Source: Trichaptum fuscoviolaceum (Eukaryota; Basidiomycota; Agaricomycetes; Hymenochaetales; Trichaptaceae). Taken from it: a DNA stretch of 64,000 nucleotides. The translations under genes and the position numbers were made by a program. The notes below the pieces were generated by a model. The model was not told where the DNA came from. It saw only the letters and a list, made by a program, of their open reading frames with translations, and did not search any database. Positions 54,997-64,000 of the stretch are shown here, one piece after another (positions within the stretch are counted from its first letter, which is position 1; each line of letters opens with the position of its first letter). The stretch is from assembly GCA_910574455.1 (NCBI GenBank), contig CAJSYZ010000005.1, positions 310,001-374,000 of the forward strand. Direction: 5' to 3'.

Positions 54997-57190
54997 ACTC
55001 TACTGCTATCCAAAGATGTACCTTTCTGTACATAAGACACTACATTATGTGATTTAAGACGAAGTTAGAATCCCAAGAGTGAAGTTCAAGGGCCATTCTT
55101 TGCAGCCACTTCGCTGAAGCTCGAAAGCTTTCGCCAACAAGAGACAAAGCCTGAGTACACGATTCCTTGGAGATTTCTTCTCGTATTGAGGATGTTCGAC
55201 ATCAGGCTTGACGGTAGATGGAAGGAACCTCAAGCCATGCTACTTCAAAAGGTCACCGTATTACTCGGCTTATCGCCTCCTGGAAAACAGACACCTTCCC
55301 CTTCATTAAATAGTGACGACTCGCGGTGCAAACGGAACTGATGATAGTGCAGTCCGTGCCTCACTTCAAAAAATCCTCGCTCTTCTGGACAAGAGAGGTG
55401 GGAATGATCAAATGGTAGGCCGGCTCCACTATCGCGTTTATCTGCATGCGTTCGTCAACATTGCAGAAGAAGGCTGTTCTCGGGTCCGGAGATCTTGAGC
55501 TACTGGTACTTCGACTTTGAGAAGATTGCTAGGTTGGTTCGGTCTGAGGCTGTTCTTCGACTACGCTCCTAGGCAGCGATGATGTCCACGTGTACGTGCC
55601 GTCCAATATTTCTCCAATTCTTTTCCCACTTCTCTTACCACCACTATTTGACAAATCGTATAGATTTCATTTTCTGCGCGCAAGGCTATGGGAACCATCA
55701 AAGTTGCGGAGCTTCTTCCGAGCGTGGAAGTTATAGGTGATGACAATCTGGATGAGAGGTAAGGAAGGCTACTAACTTAAACACACGTAACAAATCTAAT
55801 TCTCCTCTGACAGATCAGAGATAATGTGGTTGGCTTTGAATACTATCGGAGTCCGTCCATCAATTTTCACGATGACATCACCTACTATGGCCTTGTCCAC
55901 TGTGTCTTTCCATCTGGTCCAATCATCCAGGTTTCGAGCAGGCGGTAAGGAGCCTTCGACATCTAGGCACCGTCTCTGGTTCTCCTACCCGTTCACTCGC
56001 TTTTATTTAGCTTCAGGGCATAAGGTGTGTGCATCTTCTTGTTTCCCGTCCTTTCGTTCCGTATATGACTCCATTCATCTTCTAGTCGTTATCAACAAAT
56101 GCCTCATACGTTCACATCTCTCACAGGCAACTCAGCTCAAATCTCATGTGAGACCGCAGAAGCTCGTTGTCTTCGCCGCAGGTCTTCTGCTTCCTTCTAC
56201 ATCCTTCTCCATCAACATCTCGGGCGCCTTTTCTCGTAAGCCTCGACTTGACAAGAAGGATAGCAAGAATGTGCTTGCTTCTTCACTCGCAGTCTTCTCG
56301 CCATCAGACGTCTTCGGACACTCATGAAATACCGGTAAATGCGACTGCTGTGATCCTGGTATGACCAACTTACCAGCCAGGAAGCTTTGTGGAAGCACAA
56401 GTGGCGTGCAGTTTCATGCGTGGCTGATGGCGTGCATGGGAGATGTCTCAAGTTCGAAGCTAAATGCACGCTGAAGACTGGATCGAAGTTACAAACGGAC
56501 GAAATCTATACTGCTCGGTCGTGCATTCCAGCAGCAGCCGAACTCTCATAGCTCTCGCCTCGACCAGTCCTATCAAGGACATTTGCAAAGGTAAGCCACG
56601 TTTCCAATCGTGTCGTGCATCATTGATTGGAGAAGTAAAGCTAGGTATTGATTGCAATCGTGATCGCTCTCGCCCTTTGTGTCGTCGTGATCAGCATCAA
56701 GTCGGAGAAGGACAAGAATATGCTGAAAATCGGTGGTGATTTGTGAAACCCGCGGTGTAAACTTAGCACAAAGGAAGCCTGGCTCAACGTGAAGGTGAAT
56801 ACGTCGCTGCCTAAGTTTCAAGCTACGTACTTATGGTTAATATGTGTCGAACATGCCACTGTTTGAAGAAGACGATACCATTGAAGCATCTTCCGCGCAG
56901 GTTCAATAGTCTCCTAGAGCAAGTCTTCAACAGTTTTCAATATTAGCATACTAGTGAACGAGTCACAATCTGAACAGAAACCGGGCTTGGTCGAAAGCGC
57001 AATCAAAATCATCCAAAACGAGCAGACCACCACACCATGCACTCGTACTGTTCCTTAGCCCTCGGAGAAAAGCTCCATCAAAGTCACTGAGAAGCGCGAC
57101 GATAACATCATCAGTATAAGTACCCGGCACCTTGTAGAAGAATGTCTCAGTACCGTAACATCATAACTTCAGCCACCCACACTGGCCAGG
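54997..57190. other. unassigned stretch, possibly decayed gene(s)
   Basis: 2.2 kb before MFS-2. Some segments look coding (55660-55980 and 56130-56327 can be joined by splice sites into an uncharacterised open frame). A segment at 56646-56749 encodes a hydrophobic helix followed by a short basic tail and stop. I could not build one convincing gene and recognise no domain. Confidence 0.4.
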
Positions 57191-59239
57191 ATGGAGAACG
57201 ACTCGTCATCCAGGTCTGACCTAGAGACTATCCGCGTCTTAATGTCGTCTTCGGATGAAATCGGGAAGGCGGAACAGGCTTTGGAATCCCAGCCTATACA
57301 GTCTGTTATAGAGATTCCCGATGGTGGCTTGCAAGCATGGTTAACATTAGTGGGCGCGTAAGTCCTAGGTTCATCGTGTCCAGCCGTAATAAAGCCCGTA
57401 GCTGACGTTCATCACAGTTATATTGTTGTGTTCTGTACCTCGGGGTGATTATCCAAACATAATATTATGTTCAGCACATCGATTTTAACTTCGCGAAGCT
57501 ATATAAATAGTTTTGGAGTTTACGAAGGTACTGTACGTGATCAGCATCCGAGTATCGTGGCGCGGTCGCTGATCAACTTCGTGGTCGAAGACTTCTATGT
57601 CCGAGAATATCTAAACGAGTTCTCGTCCTCTGACATAAGGTATACATCTATTATTATCCTCTACATCTGAGCTAAGACTAACGTGCTTCTATTCTCGAAG
57701 CTGGATCAGTGGAACTCAGACCTTCTGCCTTTTCAGTATAGGCATCTTCTCTGGGTACGCAATGGATGTTGGTTACTTGTGAGCAGTTTTTCATGTCGTC
57801 AATCTCTCTGAGCTGGCAACTAAGGACTTTTGAAGTCGGATTGTTATGTTGTTTGGATCCTTGCTCTTTGTCTTCTGCCTTTTCATGATTTCTATATCCC
57901 AGCCGCAACAATGGTATCAGGTAGGCCCAAACCTACCACTTCGAAGCCGCAGCTAATGTGACTCTTATGTAGCTCTTCTTGGCGCAAGGTATTGGACTTG
58001 GCTTAGGAATAGCGTGCACCTATGTCCCAGCCCTCGGCGTTGTTGCCCACCACTTCAAAAAACGGCGATCGTTGGTCATGGGCATCGTAGCATCGGCCTC
58101 ACCCGCCGGTGGTGTTATCCACCCAATCATGTTGAACAAGCTCATCCACGGGCCCGTAGGCTTCCATTGGGCTGTCCGCGTCAGCGCGTTCTTCAACCTC
58201 GTTCTCCTGGGAATCGCAAATTGTCTCATGACAACTCGTCTCCAACCGCAGTCCAAGACGCTATCACATCAAGTAGCGTACTGGAGGCATTTCTTCAGCG
58301 ATCGTATCTACGTCGCCGCCACTGCGGGGACCTTTCTCTTGATCACCGGTTGCTTCTTCCCTACTTTCTTCCTTCAGCTTGACTCAGTCGAACATGGCGT
58401 CAATCAAGCACTTGCCTTTTACACGGTGCGCTATATGTGACTGTTGTTTTGAAAAACGAGACAATCTGACGTGAAGAAACCTAGCTTTCTGTACTTAACG
58501 GATCGAGTGCTTTTGGGCGTGTATTGCCGACTTTGATTGCAGACAAAGTTGGCGTATTCCATCTGATCGTTCCATGCACCTTCATTTGCGGCACGCTGAT
58601 ATTCGGGATGGTTGGAGTCGTCAATGCAGGGGGGTCTTTAATCATTGCCATCCTCTATGGATTCTTCTCGGGAGCTGGTAAGCACAAGCTAAGGCTTGCT
58701 GAATGTTGGGAGTATACGCCTGACGGAATCACTATCTAGCTATCTCACTCCTCGGCCCTATGCTCGCAAATCTTTCCAGAGACGTGTCCGAGGTTGGGTG
58801 AGATTTGTGCCTCTGTCGGCTTTTCTTCGTGGCTAAACCCTCTATTCAAAGTGCTCGGATAGGAGTTTGCTTTGGTATTGGCGGTAAGAATCATCTACTT
58901 ATGACTGGACTAAAGACGAAGCCTAATAACTGAACGTCCTCAAAGGTATTGGGAGCTTAATAGGTGACTTGAAGGGCACAATATCTAATCCGTATGATAA
59001 GCGGTTCTCAATTCTGCACTGCTAATTTAGGTTCACCAATAACCGGTGCATTATTGACATCTCATCTTCAGTGGTGGCGGCCTGCTTTATTCAGTGGCGT
59101 GAGTTTTCTCCTTCCAATACATTCTCTACATTCTTAACCGAGAAAATAGTTGTGTATGTGTGTGGGCGCTTTCGGACTCGCGACAGCAGGGTTTCTTCAT
59201 CATAGAGAATCCAAACAAATCAACGTAGCCAAGTCATGA
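57191..59239 (+). CDS. MFS-2: monocarboxylate-transporter-like MFS protein
   Basis: Complete paralogue of MFS-1. The ATG at 57191 opens M-E-N-D-S-S-S-R, followed by I-P-D-G-G-L-Q-A-W and the first helix. About ten short introns follow; for example the exon encoding D-F-Y-V-R-E-Y-L-N-E-F is bounded by two of them, and the junction Y-F-R-I-V-M-L-F-G is restored by splicing. Further blocks: L-F-L-A-Q-G-I-G-L-G-L-G, V-V-A-H-H-F-K-K-R-R-S-L, G-G-V-I-H-P-I-M-L, F-F-S-G-A and S-P-I-T-G-A-L. The end is H-H-R-E-S-K-Q-I-N-V-A-K-S. Twelve-helix transporter of the fungal MCT-like group, substrate unknown. It is oriented away from MFS-1 and followed by 7TM-3 and MYND-8. Confidence 0.9.
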
Positions 59240-60135
59240 TCGAATCGCCTTAGAGAATTTATTTGTGTCTCCCCTTTTCGCTTACTACTAGGGTTCATAA
59301 CTGCGAGTTGCATTCTTACAGAAAAGGAAACTTGAACTCGCAAGCGCCGCAAAGACCGGCGTGCCTTTCTCGTGATCACTCTCGCTAAAGAACCAGCCTG
59401 AGCCGCGGAAACGGGCGTCGTCTTCTGCACGCGATGTGCTTCTTTGATGAAGAAGAAGAAAGTAATGTCCCCTTCTCTACCGGCAGCTTCTATCTGGCAA
59501 CCAAACTCGCTGACTCTGAAAGACGACAGTGATCAGTTGATTCAACCTACATAAAATGTTTGGTATACGAGGACTACAAACACTGGCAGTAGGGAAGAGG
59601 CTGACTTTTGTCAGAATCAATCATACGTCCAAACAAAGACAGATCAGCAGATCAGCTCAACTTAAGAAGAGAATGCAATTCATTTCTGATTCCCACTACT
59701 TGTCAATCTCAAGTCGTTCCGATGATAGCGCCCATTGGACGGATAGTACCAAATGAAGGTTATTCGTGCCTGGTTTGCCCTCACCGCCTTGTGTGACTCC
59801 ATCTCATTGTGAGTGCGTTCCGAAGTATCCAGAGGTCTCTGCAAGGCAATTCCGGGTAAGACGCAAAGCGCTGGCCCCTGGGCGTGCATCTCTTTGAACA
59901 TGAGAAGCAACTGGTTGGCTAATCTGAAAGGACTTCGGCCAAGAGGCTTGTTATTTTTAGGCCCGTGGGATGTCGCCAGTGGTAGCCTGAGCATGGCTGT
60001 TCTTTTCCTCACAGCCAGCAGTGTCTTCTTCTCGCGTGCTCCGATCCCACATATTACCTACCGTAGGGCTTCGACGATGGGACGCGCCTCGTCTCCTCTC
60101 ACCACCAGGAGGGCGCATTGATTCTCTCATTCGCC
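59240..60135. other. intergenic, MFS-2 / 7TM-3
   Basis: 900 bp between co-oriented genes. Several short overlapping frames, none recognisable. Confidence 0.5.
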
Positions 60136-61660
60136 ATGGCTGGCCAAATTGCCATCGATAAAGTGGACTTGGTCTCGATATTCGTAGAGTGTATCTTGTA
60201 TGGTACGTTTTCGCTGTACCAAGTACCGATGGGGGAGAAACTCAACCCCGCATTATTCCCGTACAGGACTTTTCACTTTCCTCTTCGCAGTCTCCGCGTA
60301 CGTGCTTCTGGTGAGGCGCGCAAGCAGGAAAGAGCGCATCAACAGGCCCATGTTGACAGTATCTATCGTGATGTTCATTCTCGCGACAGTGGTAAGCTTC
60401 GTGCTTCATCAATAGCTGTCACCCGGTTAAGGCCAACTTGAATCTGACCCTGTACCCCTTATTAGCATGTTGCAATTGACTTTAGACGTGTATTGGACGG
60501 GTTCTTGCATTCGGTAGACCGAATATCGGATCTGTCAAGGGTGAATACACCGAGTTACTCCCTCAAAAGCACCGCGTATTGCATTCAAACGTTGGTGGGC
60601 GATGGGTTCATGGTATGTGCTGCTTGTCAAATCTGTTACGCAGTGATATGACTAACTGAGACTGTGTAGCTCTACCGACTCTATATTGTCTGGGGAGGTG
60701 ATAAACGCGTTTGCCTCCCTTTACTCGTATGCTTTACGGCGAGCATAGGTTTGTCACAGTCCGCAATCTATCGGTGCTAATTTTCATTGCTTATCGTTTC
60801 CCATCACACTTTAGGCGTAGGAATTGGGGCATTACAGGGATTCGCCCGTGCCTCTCCTTCAGCTCCAGTGTTCATAACCGAGCTGCACGACTGGATTGTT
60901 TCGTTCTTCTCGCTGACGCTGTTTACAAACTTTACTAGCACTTGTAAGTCTATCCACTTAATTCATTAAGCGTCGGATGGCTCACCTCCCCTCGAAGCAC
61001 TCATTGCCGCACGAATTGTCTGGGTCCATAGACAAATGGTCGGAAGCGTCAACGGACGAGAAGTTCTTCCAGCCGCTATCGTTATCATCGAATCCGGGGC
61101 TATATATTCCGCGTGCCTGATCATCCTTCTTTCGCTATACGTCAGCGGAAGCTTCGCGCAGTACATAGTTCTTGACGCAGTGACTCAAGTGATTGTGAGT
61201 GTCATCGCTGCAAGCTCTTCCGATCATGGCTAACGCGCACTGCCCGCAGGGAATCGTCTTCTCCCTCATCATTGTCCGTGTCGGACTTGGGCTGACCTCC
61301 GACCTGACCTATACCTCGAGGGACGTCATGTCGACAATAGTGATGAGTGACAGGCACCCGGAGCGGACCGTGCAGTCCGCATATTCGCGCAGGATTAAGT
61401 TGGGACGCTCGCCGGCGAAGCCGTCACCGGTGATACTCAGTCAGATCTCCCACATCTACTCCTCAGACAGCACCAGCACTCGGCTGCCAGATGAGGAGTT
61501 CATCCACCCCATGTCGTCCAAGCCTAGTCAATCCGAATACAAAATAGACATCCCATATCTTACACGAAGGGAACACACGTTAGGGAAACTGAATGATTCG
61601 GTATGCCTTCCATTCCTCGAACGACGATATCCACTCACTTTGTTTTGTTCTGAAGGATAA
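60136..61660 (+). CDS. 7TM-3: seven-transmembrane protein of unknown function
   Basis: Start M-A-G-Q-I-A-I-D-K-V-D-L-V at 60136. Exon 1 ends after the first helix, as in 7TM-1 and 7TM-2. Further family blocks: Y-V-L-L-V-R-R, R-P-M-L-T-V-S-I-V-M-F-I-L-A-T-V, Q-T-L-V-G-D-G-F-M, L-Y-R-L-Y-I-V-W, W-I-V-S-F-F-S-L-T-L-F-T-N, V-I-I-E-S-G-A-I-Y-S and I-I-V-R-V-G-L-G-L. The cytosolic tail is longer than in 7TM-1 and 7TM-2 and Ser-rich. It is clearly more diverged than that pair, so it was duplicated earlier. MYND-8 follows on the same strand. Confidence 0.84.
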
Positions 61661-62909
61661 TGACTATTTTATTGATTCCTTAGACAGAGTGTGATGTGTA
61701 CAGTATAAGTGTATGTATTTGTATCGAGAATATACCATCGTAATTTTACAGCAAGCTTAAACGGACTAGACTCATCACACAGGGCTTCTGCCTTCACGAT
61801 TGCAATTTCGCGTGCCAGTGAGTTCCAATCGGGATCATTACAGTGATCGTCATCTTAAGCCGAAATTGAAGCCTCCCCTGAACAATGGCAACGTCAGAAA
61901 AGCTTTTGAAACAAAACTATGACCAGTAGGCTGTCCCTCTTTGTTTCGTGAACTCACCCTTAGTCTATCTGTAGATGACCGTGCTGAAATAATAGACTAT
62001 GTCATATGCTGAAGGATGAATGCTTCATTACAATCCGCGGGTATTTCAGGCGTCACGAAGCTCCTTTGTATATTCTGAGGTCAGAAGTTTTCATTTACCT
62101 CCTTCGACTATCCGTTGCGCTTTAATAATCTCTCATTAGTTCTCGTCACTGATATAAGAGATGAAATACGAATGCTGGAGACTCGAAAAAATTATGTTAT
62201 AATCTGCGCCATCATTTTGGCTTCTCTGCAAACAATGTTATTTATCAGGCGCTCGGAGCGGTGCTTCATTTCTAGTGAGTAACTATCATACGTCTCCACA
62301 GATAAGTTCATTCAAACTTTTTGTTGTACAGATATCTCCACTTTCTCGATGGTCCAGAAACCCAGAAGACGACCTGCAAGACCATCGACCTACATTGGTC
62401 CCTTGAGGAAATTCGGTACTGTTGTATGGTTGTCGCACAAAAGCATCTAAGCCGGGACCGGGGAAACAGGGTGGCTATTTGCGCCTGTTCCTCCTTCGTG
62501 ACGTGGAAAGATACTTGATTCTTCTTTCCGAATGCTCATTTCCATCCAGGTATGCTACGATATATTCCGTTGAAGTTCCCGTCTTTTTCTTCCAATTATC
62601 AGATTAGTTTCAACTTTCACTGGCACGTTTCAAGATCTCTTCCACGATCCATTACCCCATTGGCACTGGTAGGATGCTGCGATAAGTGTCATAACGGAAC
62701 AATATTTAGACAGAGAATTTGCTTCCGCCGCGCACGTGAATCATGTTTGTTTCATCGCGCCTTGCGGTAACGCCGTCCTGCCTCTTGCCGAACCCACAGT
62801 CGCATCCTCACGACGAGAGATACTGTCAAAGTACTGGTAAGCTAGGAGAATTCCTCATAGCGATAAAGTTGAGACGTTCTTATCCAGACTTAGCAACACC
62901 GACGGAGCG
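61661..62909. other. intergenic, 7TM-3 / MYND-8
   Basis: 1.25 kb, AT-rich, with no supported gene. A plus-strand open frame near 62321-62520 has no recognisable signature. Confidence 0.5.
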
Positions 62910-64000
62910 ATGGATCTTGCCAGTGACCCGGCGTCCTACGCCACGCACCTTGCGCTTCGTGTTCATGACATAGCGTCTCTTCCACAACCCGAGATCATCA
63001 GAAGGCTCCGAAGCCTAATTCGCAGCCTGGTCTCTCCGGACAGCATTCCAGATAGCGACAGTCGGAGACATCTGAATGCAATAGCGACTGCTGCCATAAC
63101 TCTGGAAGCTGTAGGCGAATTGAGCAGGCGCTTTTACCCGTATGGCAAACTCAGAAACCTAGTGATCACGTATGTGGATCACCTTATCCCGTGGGTCCGT
63201 CATTTTTACACGACGAAGATACGAGACCGCCTGGACCCGATCCATACAAACGAGGACAAGAAGCAAAAGATGATTAGGAACCTGTCCTCTGTGTTGTTCG
63301 TTATGATTTTGAGTGACCCTACTGCACCAGTCATTCACCCCAAACTTGCACCGAACTTCGATATTCTTTGCGGTCTGTGGTTCGAGGAGGACGCACAGCA
63401 TCCTATAAACTTGGAGGATATACGCGCACCGGCGCTCGCTTCAGAGACGATTTGGATGTTGTTTGGTCGTACGACAGAGCTAGCTGGGATTATTGAAGCG
63501 TTGGTGCATAGTGCCGATGAAGATACCGATCGAGTTGCCATAACTGCGGTAGAAAAACTTCGGCAGGCTATGAAGGCACCCGCCTCCAAGCGATTCTCTA
63601 TCATCCGCCATCAGGTTATCGCTCTAATTCTTGCAGATTACCCCGCTCATGCGTTCAAAGGGTCCCTCAAAGCAAGTTTTCAAAGAATTGAACCCGACTT
63701 GTTTACAGTACTATTTGCCAAAGGTATACGCCTATTATCTGACCAAACTTTGGTGGATGCGAGGCAGAAAAGGCCGGGCTTCACTATACTCTGCAGTTAC
63801 TACCTTCCCAACATTCATATAAGGAGGATCGTGGCAGCGGAGAATGGAACTCGTGCACTGCGACAATGTATCCGATATGGCGTCCTGGACGGCATGGTGG
63901 AACTCTTGATGCAACATGATGGCAACATTTCGGAGAGCTCATTTGACTTCTCTACGCTCAGGGACACGTTCGCCGTACTTCATTACGGCCTCGGTGTCAG
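62910..64000 (+). CDS. MYND-8: N-terminal part of a MYND-type protein, runs off the window
   Basis: From ATG 62910 (M-D-L-A-S-D-P-A-S-Y-A-T-H-L-A-L-R-V-H-D) the frame is open without a stop to the end of the window, about 363 residues. It aligns with the helical domain of MYND-1 and MYND-7: G-E-L-S-R-R-F-Y, G-L-W-F-E-E-D-A-Q-H-P-I, and G-T-R-A-L-R-Q-C-I-R-Y-G-V-L-D-G near the edge. The MYND finger and C-terminal domain must lie beyond 64000 and cannot be confirmed. It follows 7TM-3 on the same strand, repeating the order seen at the two other 7TM loci. Confidence 0.85.
   Translation, partial: MDLASDPASYATHLALRVHDIASLPQPEIIRRLRSLIRSLVSPDSIPDSDSRRHLNAIATAAITLEAVGELSRRFYPYGKLRNLVITYVDHLIPWVRHFYTTKIRDRLDPIHTNEDKKQKMIRNLSSVLFVMILSDPTAPVIHPKLAPNFDILCGLWFEEDAQHPINLEDIRAPALASETIWMLFGRTTELAGIIEALVHSADEDTDRVAITAVEKLRQAMKAPASKRFSIIRHQVIALILADYPAHAFKGSLKASFQRIEPDLFTVLFAKGIRLLSDQTLVDARQKRPGFTILCSYYLPNIHIRRIVAAENGTRALRQCIRYGVLDGMVELLMQHDGNISESSFDFSTLRDTFAVLHYGLGV

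Overview
This window looks like a chromosomal segment of a mushroom-forming basidiomycete (Agaricomycetes). The genes are split by many short GT-AG introns of about 50-60 nt. The families present are typical of that group: an expanded MYND-finger family, seven-transmembrane proteins of unknown function, F-box proteins and UstYa-like (DUF3328) proteins. There are also single housekeeping genes (M17 leucine aminopeptidase, RidA, a Cir_N/LENG1-like splicing-type protein). I saw no rRNA, tRNA, CRISPR array or intact transposon.

The most interesting locus is at the left end (1-4,900). It holds a secreted precursor built of 21 short peptide units separated by Lys-Arg (Kex2) sites, a UstYa-like membrane oxidase with both HxxHC motifs intact, and an MFS monocarboxylate-type transporter. 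This matches the layout of UstYa-type fungal RiPP clusters (dikaritin type: ustiloxin, phomopsin, asperipin, victorin). The predicted cores (consensus E-[E]-D-L-G-V-S-F and E-D-L-G-A-T-F) are not ones I recognise. Nearly all end in Phe, and only one of 21 contains Tyr.

Layout, left to right: MFS-1 (-); RiPP precursor (-); UstYa-1 (+); a degenerate stretch; 7TM-1 (+); MYND-1 (+); MYND-2 (-); a membrane-tailed hypothetical (+); an alpha/beta hydrolase (+); leucine aminopeptidase (+); MYND-3, -4 and -5 (+); F-box-1 (-); a large coiled-coil/low-complexity protein P (-); the Cir_N/LENG1-like gene (+); a truncated copy of the 3' end of P (+, pseudogene); F-box-2 (+); MYND-6 and -7 (-); 7TM-2 (-); UstYa-2 (-); RidA (+); a single-pass membrane protein (+); an unassigned stretch; MFS-2 (+); 7TM-3 (+); MYND-8 (+, runs off the window).

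Two large-scale patterns stand out. First, gene order is palindromic around 33.4-40 kb: MFS, UstYa, 7TM, MYND, ..., MYND, F-box, P on the left are mirrored as P', F-box, MYND, MYND, 7TM, UstYa, ..., MFS on the right. The core of this is a continuous inverted duplication of about 5.8 kb per arm. Second, a 7TM gene followed on the same strand by a MYND gene occurs three times. In two of these a UstYa-like gene lies immediately before it, and in the third an MFS gene does. The repeated cassette suggests co-inheritance and possibly a shared role. The link between 7TM/MYND genes and RiPP chemistry is inference from position only.
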